Of a stretch of DNA of 64,000 nucleotides, positions 17,799 through 26,500 are shown one piece after another. The stretch comes from Paraburkholderia aromaticivorans (lineage in GTDB: Bacteria; Pseudomonadota; Gammaproteobacteria; Burkholderiales; Burkholderiaceae): assembly GCF_012689525.1 (NCBI RefSeq), contig NZ_CP051516.1:2666001-2730000 (forward strand), written 5' to 3'. Each line of letters starts with the position of its first letter. Position 1 is the stretch's first letter. The translations under genes and the position numbers were made by a program. The notes beneath the pieces are model-generated. The model was not told where the DNA came from. It did no database searches and worked only from the letters and a program-made list of their open reading frames with translations.

Positions 17799-20300
17799 TC
17801 ACGGCTTGTTCGACTCGAACAGATCCATGATCTGCTTCTTCTCGTTCGACGAGACACTCGGCGGCGGCACCACCGGCGGCGTCATACCCGCCGGGCCCAC
17901 GCCGCCGACCGCATCGCTCACGCCGGCGGTGGGATTCGCCGAATCCAGACCGATGCTGGCGACGAAGCCATTGCCCGGCGTCATGTCCGTATAGAACAGT
18001 TCGCCGTCGACCGAAGTCACGCCGTCCGGTTGCGCCGGTTCGCTTTGCGGTACCCCGCGCAGCGCGCGCTGCATGTATTCCACCCAGATCGGCAACGCCA
18101 GTTGCGCGCCGAATTCGCGGCTGCCGAGACTCTTCGGCTGGTCATAACCCATCCACGCCACCGCCACGAGCGACTGCTGATAACCGGCGAACCAGCCGTC
18201 CTTCGCGTCGTTGGTCGTCCCCGTCTTGCCCTGCAAGTCCGTACGATGCAGCGCATTGGTGCCCGCACCCGTGCCGGCCGTCGCCACCGAATGCAGCAGG
18301 CTGTTCATGATGTATGCGTTGCGCGGTTCCAGCGTGCGCGGCGCATCGCGTCCGGCCGTCAGCGGCTGCGCCTTGGAGAGCGGTTGGCCGCGCGCATCCG
18401 TCACCTCGTTGATCAGATACGGATTGATCCGGAAGCCGCCGTTCGCGAACACCGAATACGCACCCGCCGACTGCAACGGCGTAACGAGGCCCGCACCGAG
18501 CGCCATCGGCAGATACGGCGGGGTCTTGTCGGCGTCGAAACCGAAACGCTGCGTGACGAAGTCTTGCGCGTACTTGGTACCGATGAACGACAGAATGCGG
18601 ATCGACACGAGGTTCTTCGACTTCTGCAACGCGAGACGCAGCGGCATCGGACCGTCCGGCTGGTCGTCGTCCTTCGGCTCCCACGCGTCGCCGCCCGGCG
18701 TGCTCGACGGGAAATACAACGGCGCGTCGTTGATGATCGTGGCCGGTCCGAGGCCCTTGTCGAGCGCCGCCGAATAGATGAACGGCTTGAAGCTCGAACC
18801 CGGCTGACGCCACGCCTGCGTGACGTGGTTGAACTTGTTCTTGTTGAAGTCGAAGCCGCCCACCAGCGAGCGGATCGCGCCGTCCTGCGGCGTGAGCGAC
18901 ACCAGCGCGCCTTCGACCTGCGGCAATTGCGTGAGCTGCCAGTTGCCCTTGTCGTCGGCGATAACGCGCACGATCGAGCCGACCTTGATCTTCGTGGCGG
19001 CCGTGGCGCGCGCGCTCAATGCGGCGGCGGCGAAACGCAGACCATCGCCGCTGATCGTCACCTGTGTACCGTCCACGAGTTGCGTCTTGACCTGCTTCGG
19101 ACCCACGTCCGTCACCACCGCTGCAATAATCTCGCCGTTGTCGGGGTGATCGGTTAGCGCGTCGTCGATGGTCTGATCGCGGTCGTCGCCCGGCGCGGGC
19201 AGTTGCACGAAACCTTCCGGCCCGCGATAGCCATGGCGCCGCTCGTAATCCATCACGCCCTTGCGCACCGCGCGATAAGCGGCGTCCTGGTCGGCGGAGT
19301 CGATCGTGGTGGTGACGTTCAGGCCGCGCGTATAGGTTTCGTCCTTGTATTGCGCATACATCATCTGCCGGACCATTTCGGCGATGTACTCGGCATGCAC
19401 GCTATATTCGTTGCCCGGATTTTTGGTGTGAATCTCTTCCTTCACGGCCTGATCGTACTGATCCTGGCTGATGTATCTCAGTTCGAGCATGCGCCGCAGA
19501 ATGTACTCCTGACGGATCTTCGCGCGCTTCGGGTTGACCACCGGATTGTACGCGGACGGTGCCTTCGGCAAGCCAGCCAGCATCGCCGATTCCGCCAGCG
19601 TGATGTCTTTCAGATCCTTGCCGAAGTACACGCGCGCGGCCGCGGCGAAACCATAGGCGCGTTCGCCCAGATAAATCTGGTTCATGTACAGCTCGAGAAT
19701 CTGATCCTTGGTCAGCGCGCGCTCGATCTTGTACGCGAGCAGCATTTCGTAAATCTTGCGCGTGTAGGTCTTCTCGCTCGAGAGGAAGAAGTTACGCGCC
19801 ACCTGCATGGTGATCGTGCTCGCGCCCTGCGAGGCGCCGCCGTGCGAGAGGTCGGAGACACCCGCCCGCAGAATGCCGATGAAGTCGACACCGCCGTGCT
19901 CGTAGAAGCGATAGTCTTCGATCGCTAGCACCGCTTTCTTCATCTGATCGGGAATGTCCTGGAAGCGCACGAGAGAGCGCCGCTCCTCGCCGAACTCGCC
20001 GATCAGCACATGGTCCGCCGTGTAGACCCGCAGCGGCACCTTCGGACGATAGTCGGTCAGCGCGTCGAGCGACGGCAGTTGCGGCCCCATCACCACGAGC
20101 GCATAGCCGACGATCAGCGCGCCCACCACCGCGATGGTCGCGAGCAGGCTGGCGAACCAGATAGCGAGAGTCGCGCCGATGGAACGGCGGCCGGCCTCGG
20201 CGTCGCGCGAAGCTGCATTGCGTCCTGGAGTGCGTTGGTAGGAATCCCGGTCTTCACCAGACGGAGAATTGGATGAATGCGGTCGTTTGATGATTGGCAT
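17799..20300 (-). CDS. mrcA: Penicillin-binding protein 1A (bifunctional class A PBP)
   Basis: 833-residue inner-membrane peptidoglycan synthase with glycosyltransferase and transpeptidase activities. One N-terminal transmembrane helix (about residues 43-71) follows a 40-residue polar cytoplasmic tail. The glycosyltransferase domain shows IEDYRFYEHGGVDF, GASTITMQVARNFFL and LELYMNQIYLGERAYGF. An OB-like insert precedes the transpeptidase domain, which has PGSSFKPFIYSAALDKG (SxxK), SKN and QGKTGTTND (KTG). The ATG at 20300 (PIIKRPHSSN) is chosen over a longer in-frame extension to 20456 that reads as Arg/Gly-rich noise. A Pro-rich tail closes the protein. It appears to be monocistronic. Confidence 0.93.
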   Translation of the reverse strand: MPIIKRPHSSNSPSGEDRDSYQRTPGRNAASRDAEAGRRSIGATLAIWFASLLATIAVVGALIVGYALVVMGPQLPSLDALTDYRPKVPLRVYTADHVLIGEFGEERRSLVRFQDIPDQMKKAVLAIEDYRFYEHGGVDFIGILRAGVSDLSHGGASQGASTITMQVARNFFLSSEKTYTRKIYEMLLAYKIERALTKDQILELYMNQIYLGERAYGFAAAARVYFGKDLKDITLAESAMLAGLPKAPSAYNPVVNPKRAKIRQEYILRRMLELRYISQDQYDQAVKEEIHTKNPGNEYSVHAEYIAEMVRQMMYAQYKDETYTRGLNVTTTIDSADQDAAYRAVRKGVMDYERRHGYRGPEGFVQLPAPGDDRDQTIDDALTDHPDNGEIIAAVVTDVGPKQVKTQLVDGTQVTISGDGLRFAAAALSARATAATKIKVGSIVRVIADDKGNWQLTQLPQVEGALVSLTPQDGAIRSLVGGFDFNKNKFNHVTQAWRQPGSSFKPFIYSAALDKGLGPATIINDAPLYFPSSTPGGDAWEPKDDDQPDGPMPLRLALQKSKNLVSIRILSFIGTKYAQDFVTQRFGFDADKTPPYLPMALGAGLVTPLQSAGAYSVFANGGFRINPYLINEVTDARGQPLSKAQPLTAGRDAPRTLEPRNAYIMNSLLHSVATAGTGAGTNALHRTDLQGKTGTTNDAKDGWFAGYQQSLVAVAWMGYDQPKSLGSREFGAQLALPIWVEYMQRALRGVPQSEPAQPDGVTSVDGELFYTDMTPGNGFVASIGLDSANPTAGVSDAVGGVGPAGMTPPVVPPPSVSSNEKKQIMDLFESNKP

Positions 20301-20581
20301 GACTGGAATAGTGGGCGCATGACTGAACGCCTTTCTGCACGCGCTCGTGGCGCGCACATGGATCGTGATCGAGCCTCGTAGCCTGAGGCGCACACCACCG
20401 CGCGGCCCCTTGCCCCCGGCCGGCCGCACGGCACGCCCGGACCGAGCCCGGCGCAACGTAACAGCGTATTTTAAAAGAAATCACGCGCGGTCCAAGTTAG
20501 TTTTTTTGTAAGAATTCCCTTCGCGCGAAATGAGTCTGTCGTTCCGGGCAGTCTTACGAGCGCTTTCACGCGCCGCCCGAG

Positions 20582-20617
20582 TTATTCACAGAAAATGTTG
20601 AAAGGCCTGTGGACAAG
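20582..20617. repeat. Fourth copy of the 36-bp DnaA-box-like element
   Basis: A 36-bp segment beginning TTATTCACAG and ending CCTGTGGACAAG, of the same length and layout as the three copies near 16.1-16.4 kb (TTATYCACA ... TGTTGA ... CTGTKGAYAA). It lies in the 490-base region between the PBP1A start and the ribbon-helix-helix gene, which otherwise shows no gene. Confidence 0.5.
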
Positions 20618-20791
20618 CGGCCCGCAAACGCTACAACTCATTGATGTCACAGGATTTTCATGTCGCGCCCTTTCCGCAGCGGGGCAACTCGTCATATGAT
20701 GGACTCGGCGCGCGCTAACACCTGCCCGCGTCACGGCGTCCGCCAAATGCCCGCTTTGAACCGCCCATGCCAACAAGTATGCGAGCCGACT

Positions 20792-21418
20792 ATGAATAAG
20801 CCCAGCGAACGCATCGTCGTATTCGTCACGACCGCGCAGAAACTCGCGATCACCACCACCGCCGAGAATATGGGCATCAGCGTCAGCGAACTGATGCGGC
20901 GCGCGGTCTTGAGCTTCGGCGCGACCAGCGAACAGGTGAAGGCGGCGAGCATCGTCGACCGCCTGCGCGCGCCCCGCGCGCCGGACGCGCTCAACGCCGC
21001 GCTGCAACGGGTCGCGCGCGGCACGCGGCACGCGCGCGCCGCATTACCGCCGGCTTTGCAAACGCGCGGCGAAAACGCAACCGGCGCGTCCACGGATGGC
21101 GCGGCGGGTTCCAACGCGCCGGCGCCGGGCGCATTGCCACATGCGCCCTTGGGGCAAGCAGAGCCTGAGCCCGCGCCGTTGTTGCCGGCCGGTCTCGCCG
21201 CCGCCCTCGCCGTCGGCATCGACGAGGAAGCCGCGGCAACCGCCGAAGCCGTCGCGCGCGTGGCAGCGGCCGAAGCGGCGGCGGCGGGAGGATCCACACC
21301 GCCGACCGATACGGAAGCGCAAATGCGCAGCGTGCTCAAACGCCCGCGCGTCGACACCCCGCGCGACGACGACGATCCGCTTGGCGATCCCAGCACGAAA
21401 GGCGGCCGTTTCGCGTAA
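20792..21418 (+). CDS. Hypothetical protein with ribbon-helix-helix-like N-terminus
   Basis: 208-residue protein, not assigned to a known gene. The first 60 residues resemble a ribbon-helix-helix/MobC-type DNA-binding fold: a short strand (ERIVVFVTTAQK), then a helix, then MGISVSELMRRAVLSFG. The rest is low-complexity: a Pro/Ala/Gly linker, a strongly Ala/Glu-rich helix (about 135-165) and a charged tail with RDDDDPLGD. The start is uncertain because no clear Shine-Dalgarno sequence precedes 20792 and the frame is open upstream with further ATGs at 20660 and 20747. Possible roles are a transcription factor or nucleoid-associated protein; both are inference. Confidence 0.6.
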   Translation: MNKPSERIVVFVTTAQKLAITTTAENMGISVSELMRRAVLSFGATSEQVKAASIVDRLRAPRAPDALNAALQRVARGTRHARAALPPALQTRGENATGASTDGAAGSNAPAPGALPHAPLGQAEPEPAPLLPAGLAAALAVGIDEEAAATAEAVARVAAAEAAAAGGSTPPTDTEAQMRSVLKRPRVDTPRDDDDPLGDPSTKGGRFA

Positions 21419-21988
21419 TGAGCCTGTGCGACGCATAACGCACGACGCGTTCCGGCGCGTCGCATATCGTTACATCGGCGTCACTCAAAATGCGCGAGCT
21501 TTCGGCATTGCAAGGTTGGCACTCATCCAGCGATTAACGGCGGCTCGTTGCGCGTTGAAAATAGCTTCGGCGTTTGCGTCTTTTGTGTCGTTGCATGCAC
21601 GGCTGTTGGACGTATTCAGCCATGCTCGCGTACGGCGACAATGGACGTAAACACCGCACACGCGCACCGCGCCTATTCACGCCGACGACACGTGCCGCGC
21701 GCAAAGTTGGCTAATCTGTCATCGCGCCCTTTGAGGCGGTTTTAAGAGAGCGCGTGGTGTAATATCCGCGAGCGGCTGAATGACGCGTCGCGCGATTTAA
21801 CCTTTGAGCTGTTTGCCACTCGATATTCGAATCGAACAATTTACGTTGCCGCTATTGCAATCGGCGCGCGCGCCCCGAACTCCGGTCCGAACGTTGCGCA
21901 GCTTCGCACGCAGCGGCGTAAAGTAGCAGTTGAATGCAGTTAAGCGCGCGGGATTATTCAGCGCCGTTTACATTCTTTGGAGGTTTTC
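21419..21988. other. Intergenic stretch upstream of pspA
   Basis: About 570 bases with small frames that look random. AT content rises toward 21780-21960. No RNA gene or convincing repeat is seen. It presumably carries the pspA promoter, but no -35/-10 pair is strong enough to mark. Confidence 0.5.
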
Positions 21989-22669
21989 ATGTCGCTTTTT
22001 GACAGCATTTCCCGCACGCTTAAAGGTCTCCTGAACGACGCAGCCGACTCCGTGCAAGATCCGTCGCGCGACTCGCGCCAGATCGTGCGCGAACTCGACG
22101 AGAGCATCGCCAAAGCCGAGAACTCGCTGATCGAGATCCAGGCGCAAGTGGCCACGCAGCAAAGCAAGCGCGATGTTGCCGCGGACAAGGCGAAAAAATA
22201 CGAAGACGGCGCGAAACGCGCGCTGCAATCCGGCGACGAAGCGCTCGCGCGGGAAGCCCTGGGCGCGCAAGCCACGGCCGAAGCCGAACGCGACGCGCTC
22301 GCCAAGGAACTGACTACGCTGGAGCCGTCGGTGGCGCAGCTCAAGAGTCAGATCGAAGACATGCGCACGCGCCGCAACGACCTGAACGCCCGCTCGAGCA
22401 TTCTGCAAGCCAAGCAGCAGATCGCTCAGGCGAAAGACGTGGCGGCCACGGCATTGGGCGGCATCGGCGGCAAGAATCTGTCCGAAGATTTCCAGAAAAT
22501 GGAAGACAAGGTCGCGCTGTCGAATGCCCGTTCGGACGCCCGCCTGAATTCGGCCGACGTGAAGAGCGGCAAGGCGCTCGACGACAAGCTCGCGGATCTG
22601 AACCGCGGGCCGTCCGTCGAAGATCGTCTCGAAGCATTGAAGAAGCAGATCAATACACCGGCCCAGTAA
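21989..22669 (+). CDS. pspA: PspA/IM30-family membrane stress protein
   Basis: 226-residue, almost wholly coiled-coil protein of the PspA/IM30/Vipp1 family, which coats and stabilises the inner membrane under stress as ESCRT-III-like polymers. The N-terminal amphipathic helix (MSLFDSISRTLKGLLND) is the membrane-binding element; long heptad helices follow, rich in Ala/Glu/Lys/Gln, ending SVEDRLEALKKQI. TTTGGAGG precedes the ATG at 21989, which makes this start better than the ATG at 21977. No pspF, pspB or pspC is nearby; instead a TPR/membrane protein gene follows 88 bases later and is probably its functional partner. Confidence 0.88.
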   Translation: MSLFDSISRTLKGLLNDAADSVQDPSRDSRQIVRELDESIAKAENSLIEIQAQVATQQSKRDVAADKAKKYEDGAKRALQSGDEALAREALGAQATAEAERDALAKELTTLEPSVAQLKSQIEDMRTRRNDLNARSSILQAKQQIAQAKDVAATALGGIGGKNLSEDFQKMEDKVALSNARSDARLNSADVKSGKALDDKLADLNRGPSVEDRLEALKKQINTPAQ

Positions 22670-22690
22670 CTGCGTCGGCAGCAGTACATA

Positions 22691-22716
22691 CCGGCGGCCT
22701 TCGTGTGAGCCGCCGG
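22691..22716 (+). other. Intergenic hairpin between pspA and the TPR gene
   Basis: Perfect 8-bp inverted repeat CCGGCGGC / GCCGCCGG with a 10-base loop, not followed by a T run. It may stabilise the transcript end or tune expression between the two genes. A strong terminator is unlikely. Confidence 0.45.
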
Positions 22717-22757
22717 AATCGACTGAAGGAGACGGGCGCAACGCGCCCGGTCCGTAA

Positions 22758-23954
22758 ATGAAAAAATTTCTCGCAACCGCGTTTGCCTCACTGCTGTTCG
22801 TGTCGGCCGTGGCGTTCGCAGTGCCCACCGTTCAGCAGATCGAATCGGCCATGTCGCAAGGCAACTGGCAACAGGCCGACGCCAGTCTGAGCGAAGTGCT
22901 GCAGGCGCATCCGAACAATGCGCGCGCGCACTATCTGTATGCCCAGGTGCTCGACCGCGAAGGCCGTTCCGCCGACGCGCTCGCCCAGGTGCAGCAGGCC
23001 AAGACACTCGACCCGCAAATCCGCTTCACTGACCCGACCCGCTTCGCGCAAACCGAAGCGCGCATTCGCAAGGACGCGGAACGCGCAGGCGCCACGGGCG
23101 GCAACACCACCAGCCGCGCGGCCAACCCGTTCGCGCAGCAGACCGCGCCGGCTGTGCAGCAACAGTCGGCCATCGCGCCGCAAGCGCCGCAACGGCATGG
23201 TCCGGGCATGGGCATGTGGATCGGCATCCTTGTCCTTGTCGGCGTGATCGCGCTGGTGTTGCGCTGGACCTTGCGGCGCGCCCGCGCCCAAGGCGACACG
23301 CGCGCCGACGACGAGCGTCGCGTGCAGCTCAAGCGCGCCACGGAAATGCTCAACACCGTGCGTTCGCTCAAGCTCGACGTGAAGCTCTCCACCGTGCAAG
23401 GTCATGAGGCGCTGGAGAAGGAAGTCGAAGCAACCGAAGACCAGTTGCGTGGCCTCGTCGAAACGCTGTCGAACAGCAAGAATCCGCTGCCGCCGTATCA
23501 GCTCGACGAACTGGAACAGCGCCTCGGTAGCATGCGCGCGCGCCTCGAGGGCCGGCCCGATCCGTATGCCGCACCGGCCGCCAGCGCGCAGCAGCAGTCG
23601 CCGTATGCGCAGGAAGCCGAACGTTTCGGCAATCCGCCGCAAGCGCCCTATCCGCAGCAAGGACCGTATCAGCAACAGCCGCAGGTTATCGTGCAGCAAG
23701 GCGGCGGTGGTTTCGGCGGCGGCATGGGCGGTCTGCTGACCGGCGTGCTACTCGGCGAAGCGCTGAATTCCGGGCGTGAGCGCGTCGTGGAGCGCGACGT
23801 GGTCGTCGACGACGAAGCGCGCCGTCGTGGCAACGACGCTGGCAATGGCGGCGGCCTCGACTTCGGCCAGGGTTCGAACGACTGGAGCGACAACAGCGGC
23901 GGCGTCGACATGGGCAGCAACGACGACTCCGGCGGCTGGAACGACAACACCTGA
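22758..23954 (+). CDS. TPR-containing single-span membrane protein, probable PspA partner
   Basis: 398-residue protein. A signal peptide (residues 1-22, LLFVSAVAFA) precedes a TPR-like pair of helices (about 25-90: ALAQVQQAKTLDPQ). A Gln/Ala/Pro linker follows, then one transmembrane helix (about 151-169, MGMWIGILVLVGVIALVL), a charged coiled coil (175-265), a Pro/Gln-rich spacer, a Gly-rich patch (GGGGFGGGMGGLLTGVLLGE, about 315-334) and a Gly/Asn/Asp tail. The topology suggests a periplasmic TPR and a cytoplasmic coiled coil able to meet PspA. Function unknown; partnership is inferred from adjacency and topology. AAGGAGACGGG lies about 25 bases upstream of the ATG, so the start is only moderately sure. 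Confidence 0.7.
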   Translation: MKKFLATAFASLLFVSAVAFAVPTVQQIESAMSQGNWQQADASLSEVLQAHPNNARAHYLYAQVLDREGRSADALAQVQQAKTLDPQIRFTDPTRFAQTEARIRKDAERAGATGGNTTSRAANPFAQQTAPAVQQQSAIAPQAPQRHGPGMGMWIGILVLVGVIALVLRWTLRRARAQGDTRADDERRVQLKRATEMLNTVRSLKLDVKLSTVQGHEALEKEVEATEDQLRGLVETLSNSKNPLPPYQLDELEQRLGSMRARLEGRPDPYAAPAASAQQQSPYAQEAERFGNPPQAPYPQQGPYQQQPQVIVQQGGGGFGGGMGGLLTGVLLGEALNSGRERVVERDVVVDDEARRRGNDAGNGGGLDFGQGSNDWSDNSGGVDMGSNDDSGGWNDNT

Positions 23955-24006
23955 GCTTCGCACGGCTGCTGAAGTCCAACTAGTCGGGCAAGCATGCGTC
24001 AATGAA

Positions 24007-24031
24007 AACAGGCTCCTTCATGGAGCCTGTT
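24007..24031. terminator. Bidirectional terminator between the TPR gene and a TetR gene
   Basis: Perfect 10-bp inverted repeat AACAGGCTCC / GGAGCCTGTT with a 5-base loop. T-rich sequence follows on the plus side (TTTCGTT) and A-rich sequence precedes it (read as T on the minus strand), so it can serve both convergent genes. Confidence 0.75.
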
Positions 24032-24060
24032 TCGTTATGGGCGATTCATTTTCTGAGGCT

Positions 24061-24750
24061 TCACGCCCGCATCGGCACCCGTTCTCCGACCGGCTCGTGC
24101 TGCGCCAGCACCACCGAACCGGCGAACAGCCTGACGATGAAACGCTCCGCATACGCGATCAGCGCAGTGCGGCGCGCATTGTCTGCATCGATATATTCAG
24201 CTGAGAGATGAAAGAGTTGCAGCACGATCTGCGTGCAGACTTCGTCGACGGTTTCGCGGGAAAGTGTCGGCATCAATTCAAGTTGAACGACGTCGTCGGC
24301 CATTTCCGCCGACACCTCGTGAAGGTTCGCGCGCACGGCCTCGCGCAATGCCGGCGATGTACCATGATATTCGGCAAGCGCGCTCAAAAACGCCGCGCGG
24401 CTCTCCAGCACGAACGCAAAGAACGCAACGCAGGCGCGACGCGGCACGCTATGCGGTTCGTCGTGCGCGGCGAGCCAGCGCTCACGCCGCAGCATCGGCC
24501 GCAAACGGCGGCTCACCGATTCGACGGCTTCGCGCGCCAGATCGTCGAGCGTGTCGAAATGACGATAGAAGGTGTTGGGATTGAGCCCGGCCTCGCGCGC
24601 CAGTTCGCGCAAACCCAGGCTCGTAAAACTGCGGCCGCCCGCCGTCAGGCGCAACGCGGCTTCGATCAGTTTGCGCTTGCCGGCCGGCAATTCCTGCCCT
24701 GCGGCAACGCCGTGTTCGGCGGCGGCTGCCGCTTCCGGTACGGATGTCAT
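24061..24750 (-). CDS. TetR-family transcriptional regulator
   Basis: 229-residue regulator. The helix-turn-helix lies in residues about 25-75 (KRKLIEAALRLTAGG, then LGLRELAREAGLNPNTFYRH). The rest is the helical ligand/dimer domain. The form LREL(A)REAGLNPNTFYRHF is shared with fatty-acid-type regulators such as FabR/DesT, so an acyl or hydrophobic ligand is plausible. It is divergent from a Baeyer-Villiger-type monooxygenase and hydrolase pair; repeated GTAGAC motifs in the shared intergenic region are candidate operators. Control of that pair is inference. Confidence 0.87.
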   Translation of the reverse strand: MTSVPEAAAAAEHGVAAGQELPAGKRKLIEAALRLTAGGRSFTSLGLRELAREAGLNPNTFYRHFDTLDDLAREAVESVSRRLRPMLRRERWLAAHDEPHSVPRRACVAFFAFVLESRAAFLSALAEYHGTSPALREAVRANLHEVSAEMADDVVQLELMPTLSRETVDEVCTQIVLQLFHLSAEYIDADNARRTALIAYAERFIVRLFAGSVVLAQHEPVGERVPMRA

Positions 24751-24824
24751 GTGTTTTCAATCGATGCGCGCTACGCGCGTTTAATAGCAGTACTCTAAAC
24801 GATCTTGACGTCAGGTGCACAGTT

Positions 24825-24874
24825 GTCTACCCTGCGCGTTATGCCGCAGTAGACACATGTAGACACATGTAGAC
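24825..24874. promoter_or_regulatory. GTAGAC repeat array, candidate operator of the TetR regulator
   Basis: Three direct GTAGAC copies with exact 10-bp spacing (24849, 24859, 24869; the unit is GTAGACACAT) and one inverted copy GTCTAC at 24825-24830. The array ends 16 bases before the monooxygenase ATG, where repressor binding would block initiation. One helical turn between copies fits cooperative binding on one DNA face. Confidence 0.5.
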
Positions 24875-24890
24875 GCCTGAAACTCGCCCC

Positions 24891-26396
24891 ATGCCGGAGA
24901 CCGCCGTGACGCCTGCCTCATCTGCCGCGCCTGCCGCGCCACGCATCGCGATTGTCGGAAGCGGGTTTGCCGGCATCGGCATGGCGATTCGCCTGCAGCG
25001 AATGGGCATTACGTCGTTCACGATTTACGAGGCGGCCAGCGATATCGGCGGCACCTGGCGTGACAACACCTATCCCGGCGCGGCCTGTGACGTGCCCTCG
25101 CATCTCTATTCGTTTTCGTTCGAGCCGAATCCAACGTGGTCGCGCGCGTTCGGCGGCCAGGCGGAAATCTTCGCCTATTTGAAGCACTGCGCCCGCAAGT
25201 ATGGCGTGGAGCGTTACGTGCGTTGCAACGCGCGCGTGGCCGCGGCGCGTTTCGACGAAGCGCGCCAGGTCTGGCGCGTGGAGATCGATGTGAACGGCGT
25301 GCGTGAAAACATCGAGGCCGATGTGGTGATCGCCGCAAGCGGTCCGCTGTCCCGCCCGGCCATGCCGCGGATTGCCGGACTCGAGCGCTTCGAAGGCAAG
25401 CTGTTTCATTCGGCGCGCTGGGACCATGCGTATTCGCTCGAAAGCAAACGCGTCGCGGTGATCGGCACGGGCGCAAGCGCGGCCCAGTTCGTGCCGCAAA
25501 TCCAGCCGCGCGTCGCGCATCTCGATCTGTTCCAGCGCACCGCGCCGTGGGTCATGCCCAAGCCCGACAAACCGATCGACGCGCGCGCCCGCTGGCTGTT
25601 CCAGCATCTGCCGTTCACGCAGCGCTTCGTGCGCAATGCGATCTACTGGCAGCTCGAATCGCGCGCCATCGCATTCGTCGTCAATCCGGAACTGATGAAG
25701 GTGCCGATGAAGTTCGGCCTGAGCTACCTCGAACGACGCGTCAAGGATCCCGAGTTGCGCGCCAAGCTGACGCCGAACTACCGGTTCGGCTGCAAGCGCG
25801 TGCTGCTCTCGAGCGACTACTATCCCGCGCTCAGCCAGCCGAACGTCGATGTGGTGACGAGCGGCATCCGCGAGATCGTCGCCGACGGCATCGTGACCGA
25901 AGACGGCGTGCATCGCCCCGCCGACGCGATCATTTGCGGCACGGGCTTCCAGGTCAACGACGTCGCCGCGCCGTTCGAGGTGACCGGTCTCGACGGCGCG
26001 GATCTCAGCGCTCAGTGGCTGCGCGACGGGCCGGAAGCCTACCTCGGTGTCAGCGTGGCGAACTTTCCGAACTTCTTCATGATCGTGGGCCCGAATACCG
26101 GCCTCGGCCACAACTCGCTGCTCTACATGATCGAATCGCAGGTGCAGTACATCGCCGATTGCCTGCGCGTACTGCGTCGCCGCAAGGCACGCACGATGAA
26201 TCTGCGGCCCGACGTGCAGCGCGATTTCAACGCGCGTTTGCAGAAGGACATGCAGCACTCCGTGTGGGCGAGCGGATGTCGTAGCTACTATCAGACCCGC
26301 AGCGGCAAAGTTACCGCGTTGTGGCCGGGCTTCAGCTTCAGCTTTCGAAAACGCACGCGCCGCGCGCGTCCGCACGACTATCGCTTCGCGCCCTGA
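24891..26396 (+). CDS. Baeyer-Villiger-type flavin-containing monooxygenase
   Basis: 501-residue FAD/NADPH monooxygenase that likely inserts oxygen into a ketone to give an ester or lactone. The FAD site is IAIVGSGFAGIGMAIRLQR near residue 20, followed by DIGGTWRDNTYPGAACDVPS. The Baeyer-Villiger fingerprint FxGxxxHxxxW appears as FEGKLFHSARWD. The NADPH site is RVAVIGTGASAAQFVPQI. The C-terminal GPNTGLGHNSLLYMIESQ is family-typical. The first 15 residues are a Pro/Ala-rich extension. An alpha/beta hydrolase follows on the same strand and could cleave the product ester, a classical pairing in ketone and alkane metabolism. Confidence 0.87.
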   Translation: MPETAVTPASSAAPAAPRIAIVGSGFAGIGMAIRLQRMGITSFTIYEAASDIGGTWRDNTYPGAACDVPSHLYSFSFEPNPTWSRAFGGQAEIFAYLKHCARKYGVERYVRCNARVAAARFDEARQVWRVEIDVNGVRENIEADVVIAASGPLSRPAMPRIAGLERFEGKLFHSARWDHAYSLESKRVAVIGTGASAAQFVPQIQPRVAHLDLFQRTAPWVMPKPDKPIDARARWLFQHLPFTQRFVRNAIYWQLESRAIAFVVNPELMKVPMKFGLSYLERRVKDPELRAKLTPNYRFGCKRVLLSSDYYPALSQPNVDVVTSGIREIVADGIVTEDGVHRPADAIICGTGFQVNDVAAPFEVTGLDGADLSAQWLRDGPEAYLGVSVANFPNFFMIVGPNTGLGHNSLLYMIESQVQYIADCLRVLRRRKARTMNLRPDVQRDFNARLQKDMQHSVWASGCRSYYQTRSGKVTALWPGFSFSFRKRTRRARPHDYRFAP

Positions 26397-26500
26397 CGCC
26401 GCGCGCGGCGGCTGACAGCCAGGGAGAACAAGACGCCGCCGATGGAATCCGATTCGAAGCCACGCTAACTAGAAATCGAACGACAAGGGAGACAACCAAC

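Noticed and set aside
21516..21531. Possible sigma-54 promoter upstream of pspA (TTGGCAC with GG-N10-GC spacing)
   Set aside because: The -12 half reads CAGC instead of TTGC, it is about 450 bases from the pspA start, and no pspF-like activator gene is nearby.
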